The notes under the pieces are model-generated. The model ran no database searches, was not told where the DNA came from, and saw only the letters and a list, made by a program, of their open reading frames with translations. Below, one piece after another: positions 52,438-63,618 of a DNA stretch of 64,000 nt. Position 1 is the first letter of the stretch. Every line of letters starts with the position of its first letter. The stretch is from Muscardinus avellanarius (Eukaryota > Chordata > Mammalia > Rodentia > Gliridae): contig OY726559.1 in NCBI GenBank assembly GCA_963383645.1, forward strand, positions 109,018,235-109,082,234. The letters are read 5' to 3'. The translations under genes were made by a program, and so were the position numbers.

Positions 52438-53232
52438 CGTCAAAAGATTATAATTTTTTTTCCAAAGAAATGATACAAATGGTTCATAAGCACATGCAAA
52501 GCCATTAGGCAAACCAAAAGCACATGAGATGTCTTATGTCACCCTTAGGATGGCTATAATAAATGGCAGAATAAACAATTGCGGGTGAGGATGTAGAAAA
52601 ACTGGAAGCCTCGTGTGCTGCTGGTATGAAAACAAAATAGCACGTTCACTTTGGACAACTTTGGTAGTCTTGCTAAATACTAAAGGTAGAGTTACCATGC
52701 GACCCAGTAATTTTAATCCTGGGTATATACCCACGAGCAGTGAAAATATGTCCATATGAAAATTTGCGCACAACAATTTATAGCAGATTTTTCCATAATG
52801 TCCAAAAAGTAGAAAAAAGCTAGATGTCCATCCACTAATGAATGGATGAACGAAACATCATGTAGCCATACAATGGAAATATTGGCCTTAAAAAAGAAGT
52901 ACAGATAGATGTTACAATATATATGAACCTCGGAAACATTATGCTATGTGAAGGAAGCCAGTCGCAAAGGACCACAGATTGAGTGACGCCATTTGGGAAG
53001 AATGTCCAGAACAGGCGAACTTACAAAACCAGAAAGCAGAGAACTGGCTGCCTAAGACTAGGAGACACAGAGGGATAGGTGGTTGGAAAACGATTAGTGA
53101 CCGCTAACAGATAATAGGTTTCTTTTGGGGATGAAAACAAATACTCAAAAAATTGTGGTGGTAGATGTACAACTCTGTAAACATACTTAAAATCATTAAA
53201 TTGTGTGCTGGAAACATGTAACTAGGTAACAA

Positions 53233-53450
53233 ATTATTTTTCTTTTTTTGGTGGTACTGGGGGTGGAACCCAGAGGCTTTCTACCTCCGGGCTATACTCC
53301 CAGACCTTTTTTTATATTTTAATTGGAAACAGGGTCTCACTAAGTTGCTGGAAGCCTTACTGAGTAGCTGAGGCTGGCTTTGAACCTGTGTGATCCTCCT
53401 GTCTCAGCCTCCCAAGCGCGGGGATTACAAGCGTGTGCCACCACGCCCGG
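53233..53450 (-). mobile_element. B1-ID SINE, group C long form
   Basis: AACAAATTATTTTTC and AACAAAATATTTTTC flank it (about 53228, 53451); CAAGCGCGGGGATTACAAGC core. Confidence 0.94.
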
Positions 53451-54205
53451 CAACAAAATATTTTTCAATAAATATATATTTTAAAAACAGCTTCTTTTTC
53501 ACCCTTGAAAAAAGACACTAGGTTGTTTAGTTCACTGACCTCAAAACATTTGTTCATGTAATGCATGAAGAAGCTTGCTCTGGAATCGACCTAAGGGTTG
53601 CTAGCAATAAAAGCTGGGGGAGCAGAAGGCTCGGAGGAAGAGGAGGCTGGGATAAGGATGGAGAACGGAAATAAGGAATTGGTGGAGATGCTCCCAGAAA
53701 TAAAGTCACAAGTCATGCTGAGGTGGGAAAACCAGATTTGCCAGGGAGAGGAAATGAGAAGAGAAATCCTGAGATATCCTGACCGTAACCATGTAGTACT
53801 GGGCGTGGTGTGGTTCAACGCGAAGCTACAATGCAAATAACTGAGAGGAAGAAGACCCGCTGGTTTGCCAGCTATTAGCAATATTTGGCAAAAGTTGGCA
53901 AGCACTGCAGCCAATTGGAAAAAGGAATGATGGTTGTCTCTGCCAAGTTTTTATCAAAGTGAAATGACATTGCAATTCAGCAAATATCCAGAAGAAAAAT
54001 AAAAGGGATTAACCCTTTCTACAAAGTTGTGGCCTAACATTAGGTAACTTTCTAAGAAACTGTTCCTTTGTTTAAGCAGAAGTTTACATATCATATTTGT
54101 ATAGCCCCTTACCTTTCACGATGAATATGTTTCACCATGGCAACATGTGAATTTCTAAAAACAATCTCCTGAAATTAGAGCTTTTTAGAGACATGTTGGA
54201 ATTAA
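53451..54205. other. Single-copy stretch, enhancer-like
   Basis: Contains a perfect octamer ATGCAAAT (53831-53838) followed by GAGAGGAAG, and a plus frame from 53598 with an inner ATG reading MENGNKELVEMLPEIKS. Neither is enough to call a gene. Confidence 0.35.
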
Positions 54206-54210
54206 CATGT

Positions 54211-54432
54211 TTTTTTGTTTGTTTGTGTGTGGGGGGTACCAGAAATGGAACCCAGGGGCTTTCTACTTCTGGGCTACTCTCCCAGACCTATTTTATATTT
54301 TATTTGGAAACAGGGTCTCACTGAGTTGCTGAGAGCCTCACTCAGTGGCTGAGGCTGGCTTCAAACCTGTGCGATCCTCCTGTCTCAGCCTCCCAACCGC
54401 TGGGATTACAAGTGTGCACCACCACGCCTGGT
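54211..54432 (-). mobile_element. B1-ID SINE, group C long form
   Basis: ACCAGAAATGGAACCCAGGG to GTGCACCACCACGCCTGGTT. Confidence 0.93.
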
Positions 54433-54479
54433 TGTGTTTGCTTTTTAAATGAGAATTACAGTGGTAACATACTATATCT

Positions 54480-54483
<4 letters not shown>

Positions 54484-54511
<28 letters not shown>
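54484..54511. repeat. (CA)n microsatellite
   Basis: Fourteen units, not attached to a SINE. Confidence 0.95.
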
Positions 54512-54512
<1 letters not shown>

Positions 54513-57110
54513 GCCCATGAGGATACAAATCACACCACTAAGGCCCCTCCCACTCAAGGGCCTGCCTCCTCCAGACAGCCACAGCACACAGGGGAGAAGA
54601 GGCAGAGACAGAACAGCTGTGACCAGAGCTCACTCATCTGGGCAGTTACTGAAGGATAATAGTTACAAAATTTAATATGTAAAGAATTTTACAGTCTACT
54701 AGCCACTACTGCACATATGGTTTTAATTTAATTTTAATCTTCACAGAAATCTCCACCCCAGCCCAGCTGAGGGTATCAAAGCTTAGGTATGAGATGACTT
54801 GTTCTCTCTCTCACTAGGCTCTTTCCTTTAGTCTATGAACATACCCAAACCTCTCTCAATGTTTTAAAATGAAATCCAGTCTTTGCACGTGCCGTTCAGC
54901 CAACCTTTCACTTTTCATAACTTTTTTTTGAAAAAGCAGCTTACACTGCCTGCCTCTCTTTGTGCTTATACTTTTTCCTTGGCTAAGGAATGTGACATAT
55001 TCAGTCAGGTCACAAGCCTTTGAAAGACTGCACCTGGGAGTGCAGTCACCCAACTCCTGCAGTTTCAAGCATGCATAATTACTGCACACGATTGGAGCAA
55101 TGTCCTTGACCACTGGGGAAAGTGGGCAGGAACCTAGACAGGGAATTCTGCAGCATTCTCTGATCTCCAGGGGACTTCCCATTCCTACTCCCTCCCTCTC
55201 AGAAGGGAAGGTAGGCGGGAAAGAAAGGAAGAGAGGGAAGGAGGCAGGGGATTTGAAAACAACATTCTCTGAGTGCACATTCCATCTCTGAGTGCACATT
55301 CCATCCTTCCTCATTTATTAGAGCTTTTCCAGCCACCACTGCTGGGTTTACTAAACCAAGAACCCTTTTTTTTTTTTTTTTTTTTTTTGCCACTGGTAAA
55401 GAAACCTTGGGAGAAAAGGAGGTCTCTCTACTCCAAGATTATTTCCCTCTCCTCCTATTATAGTGTCTAAAATTCCTCCCATTCAAGCTTCAATAATGGT
55501 CTAGCTCTCAGAAGATCTCTGCATAGCTGAGACCATGGAAGCGGGTCACGGCAGGCCAGAGGCACGCGTGTTCCTTCCCAGTTCTCCTCCCTCAGCGCTG
55601 GTCACACACAGGACAGAAGTGAGATGCAGAGAGCTCAGGGGGGAGCTGAAGGGGTACAGGGACACAGCAGGCTCTCTCCCTGCCCAGCTGCGGCTCACCG
55701 TGCTGCTCCCTGACTGGTGAGGTTGCGCTCTCTAAAAGACACAAGTGCCCATTTCCAGCCAAGAAAAGCAACCTTCCCTCAGACTTGCATGGCTGCCTCT
55801 ATTCCCTCTTCTGACTCCCCAGCTGCAAAAACAGAGCTAGCTCTCGCCTCCCCGGATCTGACGTAGTGAATTTTAGAGCCACTGTGAGGCTCTATACTGG
55901 GGAGTTCCCAACCTGCCACGTGTTTAAAAATCAGATTTAGTTACGACATATTTCCCCACACTTTCCATCCTTTCCTCTATAAGGTATGTTGCCGAAGAGT
56001 AACTCTTTTGATAGCAAAGGAAACAAATATAAATGGGGTTATCCCTGGGCGTGATCATAAGTGAGGTGAAATATGTCTTGATTCTCCCTCTCCTTCCTTT
56101 CTTCTCCCTCCACCGAAGATAGGAAAGATCTGAAAATAGTCATTCATACTTCAGTGTATCATTTAAGTGTAAATTTAAAGTCTTAACTATATATCAAAGG
56201 GGCTTTATCATTAGTGATGAAATAAAAGAAGAGGTTTTGGCCCCTACTAGAAGCAGTTTTTCAGAAAGGTAGCAAAGGTATTTGGAGGAACATGGAAGGC
56301 TTCATCTGAGAATCGACACAGGCAGAGAGCTCCTAAGAAACTCTAGCTGGATCTTTGTGCTCAGGGCTTGACTTGACTGTGCACGAGTTTGAGGCAAATG
56401 GTCGAGTCGTCCACTGCAGGGACTTCTCCAGCCTCTACATTTCTCATGGCTTTTCTGTTACCACCCACCTCCTTAGGCCAGTACCTGGCGATACCCATGG
56501 TAACCCAGGATGGCTGGATCAAAGGAAGCGGAAGATTAGGGTGTGCTGATGATTTATTAAACTCTGCGGTGTCTTACTCCTCCACCAGACTTCCCATCAG
56601 AGGGTGCGGCATGGGTCACGCTGGGCACACAGCAGCTTTGTGGTGGGTATCGGTTTGTGCTTCCTCCCCTTTGCTTTCGATTCAATGCCTTCCTGTTGCA
56701 GTCTGAGCAGTTCTAAGTAACCACAGCCTCGCAGCAGCTACCACAGCATGCAAACTGGATCCATCTAGGGGCAAGTGTAGGACAACCAGAGGGTAAGGGT
56801 GGAGAGGTAAGAAAGGAGAGTGACAGGAGCCAGCTGGAAAGGAAGAAAAATTCCAAAGACAGAAGATCACGATGAATAACAATCAAGAAAACATTCCAGG
56901 ACAATTAAAAAAATGTGTTCCAGGTTACATTTAGCTATGGCAAAAGTCAATCCTAAATGAACCAGTTCAAATACATTTTCATGGAAATTATGATTCTATT
57001 TGTAGAATTAGTTGAAAATTACATATCCAGGTTCAGTTCTGATTCAGGAGTAAGATAAAAAATAATTTGAGGGTAAAATTTAGCCTGAATTTTAAGGCCC
57101 TGTAGTAAAA
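54512..57110. other. Longest SINE-free interval (2.6 kb)
   Basis: Only a poly-T at 55367-55388 and an 18-bp tandem at 55270-55306 stand out. Plus frame 56355-56549 (MCSGLDLTVHEFEANGRVVH...) ends without known homology. The absence of SINEs over 2.6 kb is notable in this window. Confidence 0.5.
55270..55306 (+). repeat. 18-bp tandem duplication
   Basis: CTGAGTGCACATTCCATC occurs twice in a row. Confidence 0.95.
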
Positions 57111-57114
57111 TGTT

Positions 57115-58330
57115 CCAGGCCAAGGACATAGTATCCATGATGGTCTAGAGGCAAGAGGAAGCAGGGTGTGTTGAGCACAGGCGTCCAGAGTGAGTGGAGC
57201 TCAGACTGCTGGAAGGTTTCTGATCATGAGGGGCTCGAGGCAAGTGGAGAAGTTTGAACTCTATTCTGAGGATAGTAGGAAGCAACTAAAAGGTTTTATT
57301 ATTTTTTCTTTTTTTTATTTATTTTTTATTGGTGCAATGTATTCATACATCATAATGGTATAAAGAAAATACTTTTGTAGACATACATGCACACATCACC
57401 CAGTTAGCCCCTACCCAATCCCCACCCCGTTCCCTCCCCATCCCTCCTTCCCATGCTTGGCTTAGTGGTTGACATCTAATAACTAAAAGGTTTTAAACAG
57501 AAGCAATGAATTGATCAGAACTACATTTATATAAAAAACATGCTGGTGGCTGGTGGAAAATGACTCAAGGGGAGAAGAACCGAGGGCAGGAAACTAGCAA
57601 AAGGAGGCTCGAAAACTCACGCAGGTGGGGGTCACTTGGGCAGGCTGTGACAATGGGAATGGGGAGTAGAAAGATTCAAAGATGGAGATGTTGTTGGACT
57701 TGGCTACTGAGTGGATGTGGAGGGTGAGCAAAAGATTAATTCAGGGTGAATCCTGGTCCTATGTTTATAACTGGGCAGATGAAGCCGCGTGGATTTGGGT
57801 GAGGAGCAATGCAGCAGGAATTGATTTGAGGCAGTGAGCTGTTTGACAGGGTTTCAGGGGGAAACTGAAGAAGTTCCAGGAGGCAGTTGATTTTATGAAC
57901 TTAGAATTGAGGGGAGGTGAGAGGTTTAGATGCCATTGGCATACAGGCCTCACAATACCGTGAAAGGAATGCGATCTCTCACAGAGAATGTAAGGAAAAG
58001 AGGTTGATATAGAAGAGGGTCCTCAGGAAAAACCAACACCACCAATACCAGTTTACAGAGCAAGAGGAACTTGCAGAGGAGACTGAAGATCCAAGGCTAA
58101 GGTAGGAAAGAAATAAGAGTGCATGGAAACCAAAGGAAGATAGCGGGTCGAGTAGGATGTGGTCAGTAATGTCAGGTGCTGTTTAGATATCAAGTAAGAT
58201 AACGACTGATGTATCGAATAAATTTAGTAACATGGGAAGGGGGTTATTCATGTCTTTCAATACAGTGGGAGTCAATGCCAGATTAGACTGGGCATTAATG
58301 TTGACCCATTAGAAATTACCCTGTAGAAAA
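57115..58330 (-). mobile_element. L2 remnant (RT region), L1-interrupted
   Basis: Antisense L2 text in order: GAACTCTATTCTGAGGATAG, AAGGTTTTAAACAGAAGCAA, TGTTGTTGGACTTGGCTACT, GATGCCATTGGCATACAGGC and TATCAAGTAAGATAACGACT. Confidence 0.75.
57299..57480 (-). mobile_element. Very short 5'-truncated L1 insertion
   Basis: Only the L1 3' end is present (reverse TTTTATTGGTGCAATGTATT, then CCCCTACCCAATCCCC). Perfect 15-bp duplication AACTAAAAGGTTTTA at 57284-57298 and 57481-57495, placed inside an L2. Confidence 0.95.
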
Positions 58331-58347
58331 CAGAGTAGCCCCCCCCC

Positions 58348-58822
58348 AAAGAGAAAAGCCAGAACTACAAATGGGAAGAATTAGGAACAGCAAGGGTAGC
58401 CAGCTCATTCGACAAGGTACACACCCCTATACCCTAGTGCCCTTTCATACTGTTCGGCTCCATGTATCTCGCTCATTGACCAAGACTGGAGTGCAGGGGA
58501 TTTACAAAGACTTACAAATACATAAAAACCCGAGGAATATGTATCTTATTTTCCAGAGACAGGATTATAAACCAGGAAGTGAGTGACTTATTCCATGCTC
58601 ACCAGACAAAAACTTTCAGCCAATAAAGACAGCCTGCATGCTCCCTGGTGCCAGTGCGGGGGTGTCGGTCTACATTAAGCCAAGAATGTGATGCAATTCT
58701 CAAGAACAGGAAGAGGTTTAGGTGGAGTGGAAAGAGGACTCTGACTTGGAGGTGATGGTAGAGGGGGTGGAGTGGAAACCAGGGTAGTTTTTTTTTTTTT
58801 TTCCAAAAGAGAAAAGCCAGAA
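58348..58822 (+). repeat. Unidentified 440-bp block between 17-bp direct repeats
   Basis: AAAGAGAAAAGCCAGAA at 58348-58364 and 58806-58822, each preceded by CAG(A/G)GTAG and a homopolymer (C run or T run). The interior holds CCAATAAAGAC at about 58620, like an LTR or gene 3' end, but the family is unknown. Confidence 0.6.
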
Positions 58823-59505
58823 ATGAACTGGTAAAAGCAGAAGGAATGAAAAAAAAAAAACTGTAACTAAACGTCTTCTGATCCCATCTCTTGTAATAAA
58901 GCAAACAGGAAAAAAAAAAAAAAGCATCACACTCAGAATTGGCTCTTACAAAGCACTTATTATGAGGAAGAAGTTACTCACCCTTGGGGGCCCTCTTGAC
59001 ATAGGGGGCATCCCCTGTCCTCTTCTCCTCAAATAAAGAACTACTATTCTGAGTACAGATGAGAAAATGTATCCATAAAATAGGGATAGTGGCTACAGTG
59101 CAGATCAAATGAAAATATGGTTATGTAAGTTACCTTATATACTTACCAAGAACAGCTCAAATGTTAGCTGCTGTCATTCAAGATGATTCAAGATATCAAA
59201 GCAAAAGGGTATTTTAAAACAAATTTGAATAATGAATCATTCTTTTGACTTAGCTAGGCATCTTAGGTTGGAAATATCAGGCCTGAGAAAACTTATCTTT
59301 TACAAAAAATGATTTAAAAATCAATGATAAGTGTCATCTAAAAATCTGAGGTTAACTAGGAAAACATGACTAGAGGGTTCTGGATATATAAGCTAAATGG
59401 CTAAAAGTAGATTAAAGAAAGTTGTTTATTTCAAGGGGCACATAATAGGCAAAATGTTTTTTGAAATGAGTAAACGGTTGCTGTCACCTGAAGGATGTCT
59501 TTTTT
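58823..59505. other. Single-copy stretch with a MIR
   Basis: A plus-strand MIR at about 59060-59180 (CCATAAAATAGGGATAGTGG); otherwise unrecognised. Confidence 0.45.
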
Positions 59506-59586
59506 TCTGTGTGTGGAGCTAGGGATGGAACTCCAGGCCGTTCACATGCCAGCCAGCACTCCACCGCTGCTATGTCTTCAGCCCAA
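59506..59586 (-). mobile_element. Degenerate ID element
   Basis: GTGGAGCTAGGGATGGAACT, CCAGCCAGCACTCCACCGCT and CTTCAGCCC. Confidence 0.65.
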
Positions 59587-59658
59587 GACTATCATTTTAA
59601 AAGGCTAGTCTCTACAGCATAGTTGTTTTCCTCTCAAGGAAAAATGACCTTAGAAGCT

Positions 59659-59713
59659 GAAAAAAAAAAAAAAAAAGAAAAAAGAAAAGAAAAGAAAAAG
59701 AAAAAGAAAAAAA
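59659..59713. repeat. A-rich (AAAAG)n tract
   Basis: Seventeen or so A followed by AAAAG-type units; possible tail of a lost retroelement. Confidence 0.9.
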
Positions 59714-59984
59714 GGGGGCAGAGCTTTTGGAGTTTTGCTGCCCTCTTCTGGAAGTATCAAATTATAGCCTGAGAAATGGATCCTGCTAAAAGATCTTAAG
59801 TACTGTGGAATATATAGTCAGCAGAGGGAAACTGCCCTGTAAGACAAGTTATGGAACTGGGTGTTGAGTTTCCAGAGCAACAAGCAAGACTGCACTGGTC
59901 ACGAGTGCTTTTCTTGAACAGTTATAACAGTCATAATAATAATAATGACAGTATGGTATGGTGATAGATCACTTCAAGATTTAG

Positions 59985-60190
59985 AAATCCTCACAGCCAT
60001 TCCTGCTTTTATCCTAATAGTCTCTGGGAAGCATGGAACAGATATTTTCCCCCCTTTACACAGGGGGAAACTGAGGCATACAGTGTTTATGTAACTTAAA
60101 GTCCTACTGCTAGAGAGGTGAGCTGGGACTAGATGTTGAGCCTCTTCTGGTTCAGTGCCCTTTCCACTCCCCTGTTTGCAGGCATGTGAT
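59985..60190 (-). mobile_element. MIR
   Basis: CTTTACACAGGGGGAAACTG, AGGCATACAGTGTTTATGTA and GAGCTGGGACTAGATGTTGA. Confidence 0.8.
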
Positions 60191-61220
60191 ATGAGCAAAA
60201 AGTCTGTTACAGATTCATATAAATCTCCACCATTCTTCAGCAATGTCCATTTTACATTAGTGTTCAACTAGTCAACAAGAGTAAGTATGCTGCTCTGTGT
60301 ATAATTAGACCAAGACTATACTGCTATTTGTAGTGCAAATGTGAAATGTGTAAATGGATATGCTGTAAAAACTCTTAAACTTTGCCTTAAAAGTTCTTCT
60401 TTTTAAAAAGAATCTTTAGAAAGCAGAATTTTAAGACCCAACTCTGCTCGTAGGCAATATTGAGACTGAGAAAAATGGGGGGGGGGAAGCACAAAAAGAT
60501 GAAAAGGAACAAAAACCCAATTTGAAAGCCAAAGTACTTTTAAAGTTCTAAGAGTGTAAGTTAGCACACTCAGCATATTAGTGCAAAGCCTAAAGAAAAG
60601 CCATACCAGTAGATACAAATTTCAGTTCTTTTATTGGTCTTTCTACCTGTCCCAGTTTGCCCAGTCCAACATACCTCACTGCCCACCCACACAACCTGCA
60701 AGGCAAAACTGGGAGTGGTTTAGCAGGTGCAACTCTTTTCGGATCAAAACAGCCTGAAACTAGTTTCTAAACTTAAGCGTGGTAAAATATCTTAAATGGT
60801 ATAATGGTCAATATATTTACTCCTGAACTGGAATTATATTCAAATTAAAAATTGGTAAGCAGTTAATGGTTATGGAAAGCTCATTGTTATCTACATAACA
60901 TTAAAGCAACTATAGGCATGATGGTCAACTGGAAAAATTCTCAGCCTGAGATCTGATCTATTTTTGTACTGTTTTTTTCTGGTCTAATTTGACTTCATCT
61001 CCTTTCCTTGTTTACTCTTTTGTTCCAGTTCCAAGAAATCAATTTCACTTGCTATATTTGACAGCTTCTCCAGCGTTCACTATATAAACTTTTTTGTTCC
61101 TCTCTTGTTCTGACTTCTTTGTAATTTGACCGCCCATTCCTTTACTAGGCCTGTTTTTTTTTTTTAACCCAACTTTGTTTTCTCCTTTCATTCAAATTGT
61201 AAAAGTATACGTAAATTTTT
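60191..61220. other. AT-rich single-copy stretch
   Basis: A G13 run at about 60476-60488; no repeat or gene recognised. Confidence 0.5.
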
Positions 61221-62215
61221 GCAAGTCAGTGTACTCATTCTGCAAACATTTGCTGAGTACCTCCAGTGGGCAAGCTGCTATACTGAGTGCCAGGGACTCA
61301 GACATGTGAGTAACTGGTCTCTAGCTCAGGGGTCTAGAGACCCTGAGACAAGGCATACCATCGGGTTCACAAACAAGTACACATGGACTGCTGTTTTTTA
61401 ACTGGTTAAGATTCCATGCTTGAATATGAACAGGTTACGTGGGAGGATGAAACCCCAGGTCAGGGTGAAGGAGGATGTGGCAATGTTAAGAAAGATTTAC
61501 AAAAGAGACATTTGAGTCAGGTCTTAGAAAGATGAGAACTTTAGCAGGCTTAAAGGAAAAAGGGAGTAAGGTACACAGAAAGGTATTCTGGTGAGAAGGC
61601 ATAGAGGGAGCCGAGGCACAAGGTAGTGTTTGGCTAAAATATAGATTATTTGATGTGACTGAAGCAAAATATAGGCGGTGGAAAGCGGCAGGAGCTGAGT
61701 GCGCGATGGTTGTGGGTTGGACTATGCCAACACTGATTCTGTAGGAGATGGGACGTGATTCACTCCTTTGGAAATTTTCTAGTATTGTGGTAGTATTGGG
61801 TAAAAGAGGGACATGTATAAGGACAGTAGCAAGGAGGCCACTGCAGGGGTCCATGTGAAAGTTAACCACTGCTTCAGCCCAAGGTGAAAGGCTGGAGAGG
61901 AAGGGATGGTGAGCAACATTTTGGAGGTTATGAAAGAGATCTGGGTTGCCAGTTGAGCTAGAGGTACAGAGGAAGAGGACTCAAGGCAAGTCATGATTTG
62001 CAGCTCAGCTGATGGGGAGCGGGCGATGCCTGGATGTGAAATACGGTGGGAGACATGGTGGGCAATGTCTAGACATGAAATGCAGTGGGAAACGTGGTTA
62101 CCTTGGTGAGCAGTGAGAGAAGGTGAGAGCAAGTTTTAGATGTAATCAAGTATTCATAGGATACTAAAAAATTTGGGGTCTGGAGTTCAAGTTTGAAGAC
62201 ATTTATTTAGGAGTA
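61221..62215 (-). mobile_element. L2 remnant
   Basis: Starts GCAAACATTTGCTGAGTACC, then CAGGTCTTAGAAAGATGAGA, GGCACAAGGTAGTGTTTGGC, GGCCACTGCAGGGGTCCATG and AGATCTGGGTTGCCAGTTGA, antisense L2 order. Confidence 0.65.
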
Positions 62216-62560
62216 ACCGTTGGTACAGGTAGTAGTTGAAACCATATAGAAGAGGTTGTTTCTTGAATTCTTGCACTGTTCAAATTGTTTTACAAAGGGA
62301 TTTCTTAGAACCAGGTGTATAGCTTCTTGACTAATATGTGCTGAATAAAAGGAGAGAACAGAGTGTATTATAAAATCATTCAAAGGTAATAAAAACATGT
62401 GGAAAATAAAAAAGAAAATAGGAAGAATTAAAGTAAGAGGATATGAGGGAAAGAGGGAAGAAAATAGGTAAAAAGACATAGGGAAAAGGGGGAGATTTTA
62501 CTTTTATAAGTTTTTACTTTGCTAAACTCTTAGTAATTCAGATATAGAAAATTGTGGAAT
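62216..62560. other. A-rich single-copy stretch
   Basis: Nothing recognised. Confidence 0.5.
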
Positions 62561-62561
62561 T

Positions 62562-62716
62562 AGGCTGAGAGATGAGGCCCATAGGTTCAGGCCAGCACAC
62601 CATAACTTACCAAGGTCCTGTTTCAAAATAAAAAATAAACAAGGCTTGGAGTGTTGGTGGTGGTAGTGTAGCTTAAAGATAGTCCCTCCACTCTAGGTCC
62701 AATCCCCAGTACCACA
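62562..62716 (+). mobile_element. B1-ID SINE, degenerate
   Basis: B1 head missing; CAAGGTCCTGTTTCAAAATA and GGTCCAATCCCCAGTACCAC remain, with a GTTGGTGGTGGTAGT insertion. Confidence 0.78.
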
Positions 62717-62945
62717 GATACATACAGAAAAAGAAGGAAGGAGTTGAACTGACACTGAGTGAAAAAGTAGGGGGGCAAATAAAATGAGGAAGAATATAAG
62801 CTAAGACAGAGAAAGGGCAAACAAGATCACAAGAGCACAACTTATTTAAAAAAGACAAAGGGGGTAAATGACAAAAGAAATCAATTTTCAAAAGGAGAAA
62901 TAAAATTAAACTTTAAATATATGTAACTTTTCAAAATTAAACGTC

Positions 62946-62949
<4 letters not shown>

Positions 62950-62991
<42 letters not shown>
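62950..62991. repeat. (GT)n microsatellite
   Basis: About 21 units at a SINE tail. Confidence 0.97.
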
Positions 62992-62994
<3 letters not shown>

Positions 62995-63186
62995 CTTGGG
63001 GATGGAACCCAGGGGCCTCTAACTACGGGCTATGCCCCCAACCTATTTTATATTTTATTTTGAAACAGGGTCTCACTAAGTTGCTGAGAGCCTTACTAAG
63101 TAGTTGAGGCTGGCTTGAAGCTATGCGATCCTCCTGTCTCAGTCTCCCAAGTACTGGGATTATAAGCACGTGCCACCACGCCTGGA
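62992..63186 (-). mobile_element. B1-ID SINE
   Basis: GGGGATGGAACCCAGGGGCC to GTGCCACCACGCCTGG. Confidence 0.92.
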
Positions 63187-63480
63187 TCAAGCATCCTAAT
63201 ATTAACAGGACAAAGTAAAATGCTTCTGACAAACATATCTACACTATTATTTAGGATTAAAGAATATAGTTAGTAACAAGGTGTCTTACAGTGTTGGATT
63301 TGAATCTTAAGCATTTCAACCTGTGTGCTTGGGCAAAATAAAGTTATAAAATTTACAATAACATATATAAAATGCCCAATACTTATTGCTCAATAAATGA
63401 AGGTTATAAAAAATATTAGTCCAGTGTCTATTACTTTATGAAAATTCAACTTCTGATTTTCCTAATCTAAAACATGAATT
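63187..63480. other. AT-rich single-copy stretch
   Basis: Nothing recognised. Confidence 0.5.
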
Positions 63481-63482
63481 GG

Positions 63483-63618
63483 AAGGGCATGGTGCTACAT
63501 GTCTGTAATCCCAGTACTTGGGAAGCTGAGACAGGAGGATCACAGGTTTGCAGCCAGCCTCAGCAACTTGATGAGGCCCTCTGCAACTTAGTGAGATTCT
63601 GTTTCAAAATAAAGAATA
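63483..63618 (+). mobile_element. B1-ID SINE, ID half missing
   Basis: GAAGGGCATGGTGCTACATG to TTTCAAAATAAAGAATA, where the next SINE begins. Confidence 0.88.

Larger units (their letters stand above)
51425..53215 (+). mobile_element. L1 remnant, 1.8 kb (late ORF2 and 3' UTR)
   Basis: GCCATGGACTCATGTGTCCT, GTGCTGAAATAGCTGGATAT, CATCAAAATAAAAAACTTCT, TGGTTCATAAGCACATGCAA, CCTGGGTATATACCCACGAG and CACTAATGAATGGATGAACG keep the L1 order. Many stops and frameshifts; carries a SINE and an ID element. Confidence 0.88.

Noticed and set aside
54856..55314. 152-codon minus frame
   Set aside because: No domain, includes the 18-bp tandem; no promoter or splice context found.
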